Assembly (NCBI GenBank): GCA_035559815.1
Contig: DATMAT010000070.1
Span: forward strand, 1 to 41,648
Source of the DNA: Thermodesulfobacteriota bacterium
GTDB lineage: Bacteria; Desulfobacterota_D; UBA1144; Nemesobacterales; CSP1-2
Direction of reading: 5' to 3'
Length of the DNA stretch: 41,648 nucleotides
Positions within the stretch are counted from its first letter, which is position 1. Each line of letters opens with the position of its first letter. The position numbers and the translations under genes were made by a program. Positions 7,467-15,835 of this stretch are shown in pieces. A model generated the notes under the pieces. The model was not told where the DNA came from, searched no databases, and saw only the letters and a list, made by a program, of their open reading frames with translations.

Positions 7467-8177
7467 TTACTCTATCTCAAATATTATGCTCACATTGGCG
7501 CTTACGGTTAGTTCACCTGGCTCGATTGGGGTAGGAGCGGCCTCCGGGGTTACTTTTGCCTGGACGAAGTCTCTATACACCGGTATAGGTGCTTCATAGG
7601 AAGGGGAGATTCTTAAAATCTTCAAAATCTTTACCCCCGCGGCTTTAGATACGGTCTCTGCCGTTGCTCTGGCATCCTCTACCGCCTGGACCAGAGCCTC
7701 TCTTCTATATTCCTCCCTTTTATCCGTGCCGAAGCTTAAGCTGTCTATACGGTTTGCACCGAGCTCCGTTGTCGAGTCTATCAGCTTTCCGAGGTCGCCT
7801 AGGTTTTTAATTTCCACTACAACCTGGTTTGAAGCCCTGTACCCGGTCAATACCGACCTTCTGGTCTTCTCGTCGTACTCATAGGTCGGAGACAACTGAT
7901 ACCCGGTTGTGGAGATTTTATCGTCCTTGCCGATGATGGATCTTAGCTTATTTATGACGCCGTTCATTTTCTCCGAGTTGCTTTTAACCGCTTCCGAGGC
8001 GGTTTTAGAGGTTGTCTCCACGGCCAGGGTGAGATAGGCTACGTCCGGTTTTATCTTTACCTCGCCCCTTCCGCTCACTTCCAGTATGCTTTTCTCATAC
8101 TTGTCTGTTTGCGCAATGGCTGTACTCCCGGCCAAAACGGCGAAAACAAGGACCAGTAATAATTGCCTCTTCGACAT
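7467..8177 (-). CDS. SIMPL-domain (DUF541) periplasmic protein
   Basis: The 236-residue protein starts with a signal peptide (MSKRQLLLVLVFAVLAGSTAIAQ, likely cut after the AIA-Q region). The SIMPL/DUF541 domain follows, with the typical opening LEVSGRGEVKIKPDVAYLTL, the middle STTGYQLSPTYEY and the closing VSANVSIIFEIE. Family members such as E. coli YggE and BP26 are periplasmic or outer-membrane-associated oligomers linked to stress tolerance; the molecular function is not known. AGGAGG a few bases before the ATG supports the start. The gene is monocistronic and convergent with the DUF971 gene. Confidence 0.88.
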   Translation of the reverse strand: MSKRQLLLVLVFAVLAGSTAIAQTDKYEKSILEVSGRGEVKIKPDVAYLTLAVETTSKTASEAVKSNSEKMNGVINKLRSIIGKDDKISTTGYQLSPTYEYDEKTRRSVLTGYRASNQVVVEIKNLGDLGKLIDSTTELGANRIDSLSFGTDKREEYRREALVQAVEDARATAETVSKAAGVKILKILRISPSYEAPIPVYRDFVQAKVTPEAAPTPIEPGELTVSANVSIIFEIE

Positions 8178-8243
8178 TACCTTTTCCTCCTGGTGTTTTT
8201 AGGGATTCAGAATTTCGCACTATTTTTATCATAATAATTCACT

Positions 8244-8364
8244 ACTGTCCAAAATAATAAGAAACCAACGATTGACACTCGTAAAACAAGGCCTTTAGAT
8301 AGATAAAAAAGTCTTTCTAAAATCGGGTTCCCCCCTTTTATGTTTGCTATGCAAGTGCTGTCCT
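8244..8364 (+). repeat. 120-bp dispersed repeat, copy 1
   Basis: This stretch and 41516-41640 share, in order, CTGTCCAAAATAAT, GTAAAACAAGGC, TTTAGA(T/C)AGATAAAA, a T/C-rich stretch and TGCTGTCC. CTGTCC occurs as a direct repeat at both ends. No coding capacity is seen; it may be a non-autonomous element or IS-end remnant. Confidence 0.75.
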
Positions 8365-8412
8365 AACACTGTCCAGCGAAGCCGAAGGGATAAGGGGTGA
8401 ATGGAAATAAAC

Positions 8413-8450
8413 TCCCCCCCACCTTAATCCTCCCCCGCAATGGGGGAGGA
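8413..8450. repeat. C-rich hairpin repeat, copy 1
   Basis: CACCTTAATCCTCCCCC followed by GCAAT and GGGGGAGGA forms a strong hairpin and recurs at 19862-19896 almost unchanged. Confidence 0.7.
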
Positions 8451-8855
8451 GAACGGGGTGTTCTTCTTCGTCCATTATTGAAGTCCTTTGTACCATCAGG
8501 CCAACACCGACTATCAATCTCTTATCTTGGGCAGGTTTGATAATAATTAAGTTCCTTATTTTAACATTTCCCCATTTCTCTATGAATAAATACGAATAAT
8601 CTCGGATTAGGTTTTCATTTTTCGTCTTAATTCTTGCGTTTTGAGTTTGACCGCTTATTTGCTACAGGCAAATTTACCGGAATTCCTAGGATTCTTTTCC
8701 AGTTCTTGAAGTGACATATATTTCCCTGGCGGCAACAACGTACAAAAATCGGAATCAAATGGCAAAAAACAGCAGACCGGTGACAAGTTTTGTAATGATT
8801 TTAATAGCTTAAATCTCAACCATCGATAAACATTAGTTAAATTAGAGCGAATTTA

Positions 8856-8871
8856 TGGCATATATTTTGCT
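8856..8871 (+). promoter_or_regulatory. Sigma-54 (-24/-12) like promoter
   Basis: TGGCATATATTTTGCT has GG (8857-8858) and GC (8869-8870) exactly 12 bases apart within TGGCA and TTGCT, close to the RpoN consensus TGGCAC-N5-TTGC. Transcription would start near 8882, 23 bases before the ATG of the cyclic-di-GMP gene. No adjacent RpoN activator gene is present, so this is a pattern match only. Confidence 0.4.
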
Positions 8872-8904
8872 CTAGAATGGGTAAAAAGGGATTAAATAAC
8901 ATAC

Positions 8905-10716
8905 ATGCCCACTATAAATACCAACGTATTGGTGCTAAACGACGAGGTCGTTGATGAAACCTTTTACGACCCGCTGACCGGGTTTCCTAATAAATCTATA
9001 TTTGCCGAACACTTAGGGTGTAGCATCGAGAGGAGAAGACAGCACGAAGATTATTTATTTGCGGTGCTTTACCTGGACCTGGACCAGTTCAAATCCCTGA
9101 GCGATAGACATGGAGAAAAGATCAGCGACCAGGTACTAGCCGAGATAGCCAGCCGGATTAAGCATTGTCTTCGCTCCGAGGACAAGGTGGCACGGGTAGG
9201 TCAAGATGAGTTTACGATTTTACTAGGTGATATCAAGGATTTCAGTGATGCGGCCCGTATCGCCGAACGAATCCAAAAATCGCTGGAGAATCCACTCAAG
9301 GTGGATGGTCATGATTATATGATAAGCGTAAGTATAGGTATTGCCATCAGCGAAAAGGGCCAGGACGACCCGGAGGACCTGATACAAAAAGCGGAAATAG
9401 CCAAGAATCGAGCCAAATCCCAGGGTAAGGCGCGGCAAGAGGTGTTTAACTCCAGGGTGCAAGCCGGTTCTAACGGACTCATAAGGCTGGAGAGTGCGCT
9501 CTGGCGGGCGCTGGAGTGTGAGGACTTTCGGGTTTATTATCAGCCTATACTCTCGCTAGAAACAGGAAGGATTATCGGAGCGGAAGCCCTGGTGCGTTGG
9601 CATCATTCGGAGAGAGGCCTCCTTTCCCCGTCGGATTTTATCTCCCTGGCCGAGGAGACCGGTTTAATAGTACCCATAAACGAGTGGGTATTGCGCACTG
9701 CCTGTATTCAAAGCAAGGAGTGGCAGCTCCCCGGTCGTCCGCCAGTGCAGGTTGCGGTCAATTTTACTGCGCGCCAGTTCCAACAGCCGGACCTGCCGGA
9801 ATTAATCAGAAAGGTGCTGAGAGAGACTGATACCCATCCCCAAGCCCTCGAGCTGGAAATAACCGAGAGCACTGCCGTAAAAAACATAAATAACAGCGTC
9901 AGGTTGCTGAAAGAACTAAGGTCCATGGGCTTGCAGATCTCCATAGATGATTTTGGTACCGGCTACTCTTCTATGAGCTACCTGAAGAGTTTCCCGGTCA
10001 ACACGTTAAAGATCGACCAGTCCTTCGTCAGGGACATAGGGCGCGGTGATAATGATGTAACCCTCATCAAAACCATCATTTCTATGGCCCACACGCTGAA
10101 GTTGAATGTCATAGCGGAGGGCGTGGAAACTGAAGATCAACTGGCGTTCCTGCTTTCTCATCATTGCGACCGGATTCAGGGATTTCTATTCAGCAAACCC
10201 GTACCGGCAGAGGAATTTACAAAATTAATCAAGAAGGGGCATAAACTTTCCCCGGAGATATTGAAGAGGGCAAAGGAAAGCTGGAGGAAGAAATTCCTGG
10301 GGGAGTTGCTCCTGGAGTCGGGTTTTATCGACTCGGAAAAGCTCAGCCGTGCTTTGAAAGAGAAAAGGGCATGCAACGAAAAATTGGGTCAAATCCTGAT
10401 GAGGTTTGGATATGTAAACGAGGATGTCCTGATAGAATTCCTGGCAAAACAGCGCGGTTTTGAGGGTGTGAACCTATTCAAGAAAGGAATAGACAAAAAA
10501 GTGGTTAATTTGATCCCCAGGGACGTAGCCGAAAAATACAAGGTCCTGCCGATTGGATTTAAAACAGAGGGAGGAATCAAGAAACTGGTCGTGGCCATGG
10601 CAAATCCTTCAGACCTGGGTGCTATCGACACGCTAGTATTCATAACCGGCCATGCCATAGAACCGGTTTTTGCCAGGGAGGAGCAATTTACATGGATCAT
10701 CAGATATTTCTATTAA
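8905..10716 (+). CDS. GGDEF(degenerate)-EAL-MshEN cyclic-di-GMP protein
   Basis: The 603-residue cytoplasmic protein has three parts. The GGDEF domain (about 18-180) has GQDEF at 99-103 instead of GGDEF, so cyclase activity is doubtful, but the inhibitory-site motif RSED (90-93) is kept at the right distance. The EAL domain (about 195-440) keeps EALVRW (227-232), NFTARQF, ELEITES, DDFGTGYSS (348-356), LKIDQSFV, AEGVETEDQ and QGFLFSKP, so it looks like an active cyclic-di-GMP phosphodiesterase. Residues about 464-600 are an MshEN (T2SSE_N) domain, with two tandem motifs, LGELLLESGFIDSEKL and LGQILMRFGYVNEDVL; MshEN domains bind cyclic-di-GMP and usually sit on pilus ATPases. No membrane segment is seen. 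It is followed 87 bases later by a second cyclic-di-GMP gene. Confidence 0.9.
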   Translation: MPTINTNVLVLNDEVVDETFYDPLTGFPNKSIFAEHLGCSIERRRQHEDYLFAVLYLDLDQFKSLSDRHGEKISDQVLAEIASRIKHCLRSEDKVARVGQDEFTILLGDIKDFSDAARIAERIQKSLENPLKVDGHDYMISVSIGIAISEKGQDDPEDLIQKAEIAKNRAKSQGKARQEVFNSRVQAGSNGLIRLESALWRALECEDFRVYYQPILSLETGRIIGAEALVRWHHSERGLLSPSDFISLAEETGLIVPINEWVLRTACIQSKEWQLPGRPPVQVAVNFTARQFQQPDLPELIRKVLRETDTHPQALELEITESTAVKNINNSVRLLKELRSMGLQISIDDFGTGYSSMSYLKSFPVNTLKIDQSFVRDIGRGDNDVTLIKTIISMAHTLKLNVIAEGVETEDQLAFLLSHHCDRIQGFLFSKPVPAEEFTKLIKKGHKLSPEILKRAKESWRKKFLGELLLESGFIDSEKLSRALKEKRACNEKLGQILMRFGYVNEDVLIEFLAKQRGFEGVNLFKKGIDKKVVNLIPRDVAEKYKVLPIGFKTEGGIKKLVVAMANPSDLGAIDTLVFITGHAIEPVFAREEQFTWIIRYFY

Positions 10717-10803
10717 GAGAATTTAAGTTGAGAATTCCCCGCGGTTTGTCCCATAAGAGGGCAAATATAACGATATCATCAAGGGATTACGAGAGAAGCG
10801 GTC

Positions 10804-12459
10804 ATGAATGAAACTGTTTTAGGCAAAAGGCAAGCAACGAGGCTCGATTTCCTGAGCGATTTTGTCGAATATGCGCTAAGAAACGGCTTCGAGGAAACGG
10901 TAAGGTACTTAGGGAATAACTCTAAGCATTTATTGTCCAATCCTTCGCTCGTGGTCTCTCTCGACGTAATTAAAAACGATTGCACGGTATTCGCCCATAG
11001 AAAGGTTAAAAAGGGCTATCTCACCTTTATCCTGGATAGCATCGGTGAAAGCGCTTTGAAATTGGGGAAAGACCTTAACCTTATCCTCAAGAACATTAGA
11101 ATCCTGCCACATGAGAATCTGGTAGGGGATGAAGGCCCCGACAAGCCGGACTTTAATTTTACATTGCCGGTACTGCATAATGAGAAACCAATCTTGTTCA
11201 TCAACTTTTCGAAATACGACCCTCTCTCTAATGAGGATAGCGATTTTTCTCATGTTCGTTTGATATCCAGCCTGCTCTCGTCCCTCTGGGAGCGTGAGGA
11301 AAAAGAAAGGGCGGAGAAGGAAAATATAGAAAGGCTTTCTCTCATAGACCCGCTCACCGGCGTCTTCAATCGCCGCGCCTTCTATCAGTTCTTATCCCAA
11401 GACATATCGGAAGGGCGGAGAAAAAATTCCCCGGTCAGCCTGGCGGTGTTTGATATAGACGAATTTAAGCACATTAATGATTCCTACGGTCATGCCTTTG
11501 GAGACATGATTCTGAAGCAGGTGACGTCTAAGTTTAGGGACCTGCTCAGGGAAGAGGATAAGATGTTTCGCTTGGGCGGGGATGAATTTGCCGTCATCAT
11601 AAAGGCGGATAAGAAAGAGACCCATTCGGCAATTCAGCGAATCCTGAAGGAGGTTTCGGATAGCCGTAGTCCTCGAATAACGCTAAGCGGGGGAATTACC
11701 GGGATAGAGCCCGACGAGAATATAAGCGTCGACGAAGCGGTAAGACAGGCCGATAAGGCCTTATATCTGTCCAAGGAAAGCGGAAAAAACCAGGTTCTGC
11801 TATACGAGGGTGGCGACCGGAAAAGTGAATATGACGACCTCTTCTACCGCATGGCCGATTCCAAGGTTATCGAGGATATCAAAATCAAACTAAAAGAATT
11901 TGCAGCGGAGCAAATTACCTCCTCTCATTTAATCACAAAGGACCCGTACATTTATAAACACTCCATGGCAGTATCAAAACATGCGGTGCAATTAGGGAAA
12001 AAACTCAAGCTGTCCGACAACCGGGTTAAGAGTCTAAGATTTGGAGCGATACTTTACGATATCGGTATGATAGCCATACCGGAAGGAATACTGAATAAAA
12101 ACTCGAAGCTTACGCCGGACGAATTTGAGATAATCAAATACCACCCGCTTATAGTGGCGAGATTGATTCAGCAGTTCCCTATTCTCCGGGACGTCCTTCC
12201 CGCCGTACTATATCATCACGAGTGGATTAACGGACATGGTTATCCCTTTGGGCTAGTGGGAGACTCCATACCTTTGGAAGCGAGGATCATCGCCGTAGTA
12301 GACGCATTCCATGCCATGCACAGCGACCGTCCCTATCGTCCCGTTCTTTCATTAGAAGAGTCTATCTCGGAAATTATTAAGGGCAGCGGAACAAAGTACG
12401 ACCCACAGGTAGTGGAGGCTTTCCTGTCCTTGATGACCGAAAGGAAGCTGCTGGCTTAA
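10804..12459 (+). CDS. GGDEF-HD-GYP(degenerate) cyclic-di-GMP protein
   Basis: The 551-residue protein starts with about 165 residues of probable GAF-like sensor fold, followed by a short coiled coil (WEREEKERAEKENIERLS). The GGDEF domain (about 178-335) is intact: DPLTGVFNRRAF, FDIDEFKHIND and GGDEF at 258-262, with an RxxD inhibitory site (249-252), so it should make cyclic-di-GMP. The HD-GYP domain (about 355-550) keeps GHGYP (477-481) but has Y418-D419 where HD is expected, and Met instead of Lys in HDIGK. A related YN-GYP protein is known in Pseudomonas (PA2572), which is inactive as a phosphodiesterase. The protein is the mirror image of its upstream neighbour, with which it is probably cotranscribed. 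Confidence 0.88.
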   Translation: MNETVLGKRQATRLDFLSDFVEYALRNGFEETVRYLGNNSKHLLSNPSLVVSLDVIKNDCTVFAHRKVKKGYLTFILDSIGESALKLGKDLNLILKNIRILPHENLVGDEGPDKPDFNFTLPVLHNEKPILFINFSKYDPLSNEDSDFSHVRLISSLLSSLWEREEKERAEKENIERLSLIDPLTGVFNRRAFYQFLSQDISEGRRKNSPVSLAVFDIDEFKHINDSYGHAFGDMILKQVTSKFRDLLREEDKMFRLGGDEFAVIIKADKKETHSAIQRILKEVSDSRSPRITLSGGITGIEPDENISVDEAVRQADKALYLSKESGKNQVLLYEGGDRKSEYDDLFYRMADSKVIEDIKIKLKEFAAEQITSSHLITKDPYIYKHSMAVSKHAVQLGKKLKLSDNRVKSLRFGAILYDIGMIAIPEGILNKNSKLTPDEFEIIKYHPLIVARLIQQFPILRDVLPAVLYHHEWINGHGYPFGLVGDSIPLEARIIAVVDAFHAMHSDRPYRPVLSLEESISEIIKGSGTKYDPQVVEAFLSLMTERKLLA

Positions 12460-12480
12460 GAGAGATTTTTTTTCTACTAC

Positions 12481-12524
12481 AAATCCCCTCTTGAGAGGGG
12501 TGGCTCGAAGAGCCGGGGTGTGTC
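12481..12524. repeat. AAATCCCCTCT...GGGGTGTGT repeat, left of the DUF559 remnant
   Basis: CCCCTCTTGAGAGGGG forms a hairpin, followed by a second small hairpin GGCTCGAAGAGCC and GGGGTGTGT. The same sequence pattern recurs at 12769-12811, and its reverse begins at 12726. Confidence 0.65.
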
Positions 12525-12548
12525 TTACCTTCCGTACTTCTTCTCATA

Positions 12549-12725
12549 CTACAAAATCCAGCTTTCCATGGATTGGAGAACGCTGTTTACATCTTTTTTA
12601 ACTTCTTTATTATCAAACCACAAGAAGTGAACCCCAAGGCTTTCCAGTCTTTGCTCTCTCGCCATATCTTTTATATATACCTCCTCAAAATCATGGCTGA
12701 CTCCGTCGATCTCTATCTCTAGCAT
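12549..12725 (-). pseudogene. Truncated DUF559 endonuclease-like gene
   Basis: Read on the minus strand, 58 codons encode a protein that opens with MLEIEIDGVSHDFEE, continues with MAREQRLESLGVHFLWFDN and ends in NSVLQSMESWIL. This matches the second half of DUF559 proteins (Vsr-like PD-(D/E)XK fold: V(E)IDG.H, then RE..LE.LG..VLRF.N.EV). The first half, with the FRRQ and DFYC motifs, is missing, and the frame is closed by a stop just upstream. The break falls where the repeat at 12726 begins. DUF559 genes are commonly found beside such repeats. The catalytic core is incomplete, so it is a remnant. Confidence 0.7.
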
Positions 12726-12811
12726 GACACACCCCTAAATTCCCCTCTGGAGAGGGGACTTGAAAGAAAAATCCCCTCTACAGAGGGGTGACTCGGAGAG
12801 TCGGGGTGTGT
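12726..12811. repeat. Repeat cluster right of the DUF559 remnant
   Basis: ACACACCCCTAAATTCCCC opens the element in inverted orientation, and CCCCTCTACAGAGGGGTG with GACTCGGAGAGTCGGGGTGTGT closes it in the same orientation as 12481-12524. The remaining bases to 12891 show nothing recognisable. Confidence 0.65.
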
Positions 12812-12891
12812 TCCCTTTGGAGAGTGGGTGACTGTTTAATTCTCCCGTTGTTAGGCCATTTGAACTTATACGATTTGGGCAGAATTGAGCC

Positions 12892-14400
12892 CTATTCTAA
12901 ACCAACAAGCGGGCATAAGATTAACACGCCAGCCAGGATAACGAAGTAACCGACGATATCGACCACCAGTCCGTATTTAACCATTTTAGTCATCGGGATG
13001 AGTCCAGACCCGTAAACTATAGCATTTGGGGGCGTAGAGACCGGAAGCATGAATCCAAAGCTTGCTCCAATCCCTACCGCTATGGCCGGCGGAAGAGGGC
13101 TTATTCCCGCCGAGACGGAGACAGCGATTATGAGTGGAAGGAGCATGTTAGCGGTTGCCGTGTTTGAGGTGGTCTCGGAGAGTGTGATGGCCATAAAAAG
13201 ACCCAATGCGGTTATGGAGACCAGGGAATCTGCACCGGTAAGGTTCACCAGATATTTCCCTATAGCCTCGGCCAGCCCCGTTTTAAACATCATAGAGCCC
13301 AGAGAGAGCCCGCCGCCGAAGAGAAGAAGAGTCCCCCAGTCTATTTCAGTTGCCTTTTTAAAGGTCAGCGTGAACTCCCGCCTCTTCCAGTTTGTAGGGA
13401 GCATAAAGAGCATGGAAGCGGCGATGAGCGCTACAACGGGTTCGGGGAGGCTTTTATCGTATGTTTTATAAGTCAATGAGTCCGGGCCTGAAATAATGCT
13501 TATGATACCGGGGGCTATCCACAGGACTACGGCCAGCCCGAAGGCAATGAGAACGTTTATCTCTCCCCGTTTCCAATTTCCGAGCTGTTTCTTCTGGTTG
13601 GAGATGAAGGAATAGAATCCCTTTAACTCTTTGACTGACGAAGGGCAAACAATGGACATGTACAGCCAGACCAAAAGAAACATCACGAGGGTAATGGGAA
13701 TGCCTACCGCCATCCATTTAAGAAAATCTATTTTTATTCCCTCGATTTCTTCGAGCATTCCCAAGGTTATCAAGTTAGGGGGAGTGCCAACCGGGGTGCT
13801 GATCCCCCCTATCGAAGCGGCGTAGGCAATAATCAACATAAGGCCGGTTGCGTATCTCTGGTCTTTAATGCCCGGCTCTCCCGTCTGTGCTAGGATTGAG
13901 CTAAGGGCGCCAAGGATTCCCAGGGTTATGGGAAACATCATCGCGGTTGCGGCGGAGTTGCTTATCCACATGGAAAGGAGAACTACTACTATGCCCACTC
14001 CGAACGAAACTGTTGTGCTAGTGCGGGAGACGCCTTTTATGGATAGAATCTCAAAGGCAAGACGTCTATCCAAACCTTGGTAAGACATGGCTTTTGCAAT
14101 GATGAAACTGCCAAGGAGTAGAATCACAATCGGGTCGGCAAAAGGCGCATAGACGGCTTTTGCCGAGTCTACTTGAAAGGCGACGGCTAGAGTCGGTCCG
14201 AGCAGCGCAGCGACCGGAATGGGGATACACTCCGTTATCCAACAAATTATGGTAAAAGCCACGATACTCGAAAGAATGTGCGCCTGGGGGCTAAGCGAGG
14301 GCAGGGGAAGAAAGTATATTATTAAGAATATGGCCGGGGCAAGGAAAAGCCCGGCGGTTCTCCTTCTTCTTTCAAACCGGTCCTCCGTCTCGATTATCAC
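12892..14400 (-). CDS. DASS-family (SLC13) sodium:anion symporter
   Basis: The 502-residue integral membrane protein has about 11-12 hydrophobic helices. It carries both hallmark loops of divalent-anion:Na+ symporters: SNSAATAMMFP and TTSNTATANMLLP (the two SNT substrate and sodium sites), with GTPPN and STPPN following. Substrates in the family are C4-dicarboxylates, citrate, sulfate or phosphate; sequence alone does not decide. The start is GTG at 14400, because the nearest upstream ATG runs into a stop. The long upstream region is full of repeats and shows no clear regulator. Confidence 0.88.
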   Translation of the reverse strand: MIIETEDRFERRRRTAGLFLAPAIFLIIYFLPLPSLSPQAHILSSIVAFTIICWITECIPIPVAALLGPTLAVAFQVDSAKAVYAPFADPIVILLLGSFIIAKAMSYQGLDRRLAFEILSIKGVSRTSTTVSFGVGIVVVLLSMWISNSAATAMMFPITLGILGALSSILAQTGEPGIKDQRYATGLMLIIAYAASIGGISTPVGTPPNLITLGMLEEIEGIKIDFLKWMAVGIPITLVMFLLVWLYMSIVCPSSVKELKGFYSFISNQKKQLGNWKRGEINVLIAFGLAVVLWIAPGIISIISGPDSLTYKTYDKSLPEPVVALIAASMLFMLPTNWKRREFTLTFKKATEIDWGTLLLFGGGLSLGSMMFKTGLAEAIGKYLVNLTGADSLVSITALGLFMAITLSETTSNTATANMLLPLIIAVSVSAGISPLPPAIAVGIGASFGFMLPVSTPPNAIVYGSGLIPMTKMVKYGLVVDIVGYFVILAGVLILCPLVGLE

Positions 14401-14935
14401 AGCGATAACATTTATTCAGATTTTATAAGAGTAAGCAAGTTTGTTGAATGTCATAACTCTGACCATAGAAATCTTGCTTTCTGCTGGGTTTAAACTGTCA
14501 ATTGCCAGTGTTAAGGTTCCCTGAATTTCCCCTTCCTTTGACCCTTCGTCATGACTCAGGGCATGCTCTGCTCAGGACAGGCTTGATAGCTACCTTATAA
14601 CGCAACGAAGCAATGTGTTTAGATTCCTCACAGAGTTTACCCTGAGGAATCGAAGGGTTCGGAATGACAAGTATGATAACGCCGTTTCGTCCACTTCTCC
14701 TGTCATTTCGACCCTGAGCTTGTCTAAGGTGAGAAATCTTAGGTTTCGAGAATAATCCCTTTTTGTCAGAGTCTATGCTAGGGAGTCGAGGGACTCCTCG
14801 TAATAACACCATAGGTTGTATGATCATGCTATTCTACATTCTGGATTGTACTGTGATTCTTATTCCTCGAAGTCATTAATTTTGATAGCTTTATATTTTG
14901 GTTAAAATAGTGCACCGCGAACAGAATGGGTTTCT
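14401..14935. other. Intergenic region with dispersed repeats
   Basis: No gene is supported in these 535 bases. From about 14530 to 14760 the sequence is a patchwork of inverted dispersed repeats, including TGTCATTTCGACCCTGAGC and GTGAGAAATCTTAGG (an inverted relative of the 2788/3671 repeats). A possible promoter TTGATA (14882) with TAAAAT (14903), spacing 15, precedes cobS. No cobalamin riboswitch is recognisable. Confidence 0.5.
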
Positions 14936-15691
14936 ATGATATCTAAAAAACTAAAAGCCACAATCGAGTTCCTTACGGTTATAAAAATTGGAAAATCCAA
15001 TGAAAGATTAGAAAGAGACGATATTGCAAACTCGATTATGTTCTTCCCTTTGGTGGGGGTTTTATTGGGTGGGGTTTGCGCCCTAGTCGAGTTTCTTCTG
15101 AGGGATTTTGTTGTCTCTAGCTTGATCCGCTCGCTGTTTGCCGTCATAGTCCTGGCGGTATTTACCCGCGGGCTTCACCTGGACGGCGTCGCCGACTGCT
15201 TCGATGCTCTTCACTTTGCCGGACGGGACAGGGAAAAAGCGCTTGAGGTGATGAAAGGAAAGACGATCGGTGCATTCGGCGCATCGGCCTTGGTCATAGT
15301 GATTGTGGGAAAGATTGTGGCCTTATATGCTCTTCCCGATGAATTTAGAAGTAAAAGCCTTATACTCATTCCGGCTCTGGCCAGGTGGACTTCCTCGATC
15401 GTGGCAAGAGAACGCGCACCGGCCTCGGCCAAGGGACTTGGATATGTTTTCAGCGTTTACTCGACCGGGAAAGCGTTTTTAATAAGCGGACTGACCGCCC
15501 TGGTAATTTCTTTTCTGCTCTTCGGATTTAAGGGATTTGCTATTTTTATCGTGGTTTCGATTTTCAGCTTTCTACTCGTGCGGTATTTCATTCGTGCATT
15601 CGGCGGGGTAACCGGCGATGTCTTTGGCGCGATAATCGAACTTTCGGAGGTATTCGGGTTTGTGGTAGTAGGAGTCGTAATCGGGTCATAA
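14936..15691 (+). CDS. cobS: Adenosylcobinamide-GDP ribazoletransferase
   Basis: CobS joins adenosylcobinamide-GDP to alpha-ribazole (phosphate), the last step of cobamide assembly, in the inner membrane. The 251 residues carry six or so hydrophobic segments and the family signatures RGLHLDGVADCFDAL (about 80-94) and GGVTGDVFGAIIELSE (near the C-terminus). The usual second aspartate pattern HLDGLADTADG is varied to VADCFDAL but the Asp residues are kept. It starts the run cobS-cbiR-cobU. No ribosome binding site is obvious before ATG 14936. Confidence 0.92.
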   Translation: MISKKLKATIEFLTVIKIGKSNERLERDDIANSIMFFPLVGVLLGGVCALVEFLLRDFVVSSLIRSLFAVIVLAVFTRGLHLDGVADCFDALHFAGRDREKALEVMKGKTIGAFGASALVIVIVGKIVALYALPDEFRSKSLILIPALARWTSSIVARERAPASAKGLGYVFSVYSTGKAFLISGLTALVISFLLFGFKGFAIFIVVSIFSFLLVRYFIRAFGGVTGDVFGAIIELSEVFGFVVVGVVIGS

Positions 15692-15793
15692 TTCAGCCGC
15701 AAAATTGGGATAAATTAACATGAGCGAGATATATGATGCAGGAGGCAAGATGCAGGATGATTCAAAAAATAGATCATCTATCATGGATTATTT

Positions 15794-15829
15794 TATTCGT
15801 GTGAATCTGTGTTCATTCGTGGCTAAACA
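15794..15829 (+). repeat. ATTCGTGGCTAA repeat, copy 1
   Basis: TATTCGTGTGAATCTGTG followed by TTCATTCGTGGCTAAACA. Related copies occur at 17192-17226 and 32141-32176, each shortly before a gene boundary. Confidence 0.65.
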
Positions 15830-15835
15830 ATATTC

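Larger units (their letters stand above)
8178..8904. other. Long intergenic region with repeats and a promoter
   Basis: No gene is seen in these 727 bases. They hold the 120-bp repeat at 8244-8364, the C-rich hairpin repeat at 8413-8450 and a sigma-54-like promoter at 8856-8871. The rest (about 8455-8850) is A/T-rich with nothing recognisable; short frames there have no ribosome binding site or family resemblance. Confidence 0.6.

Noticed and set aside
13049-13471. 140-codon plus-strand frame inside the transporter gene
   Set aside because: It is antisense to conserved transporter motifs and has no features of its own.
14700-14935. Cobalamin riboswitch upstream of cobS
   Set aside because: No B12 box or the expected helices could be found in the leader.
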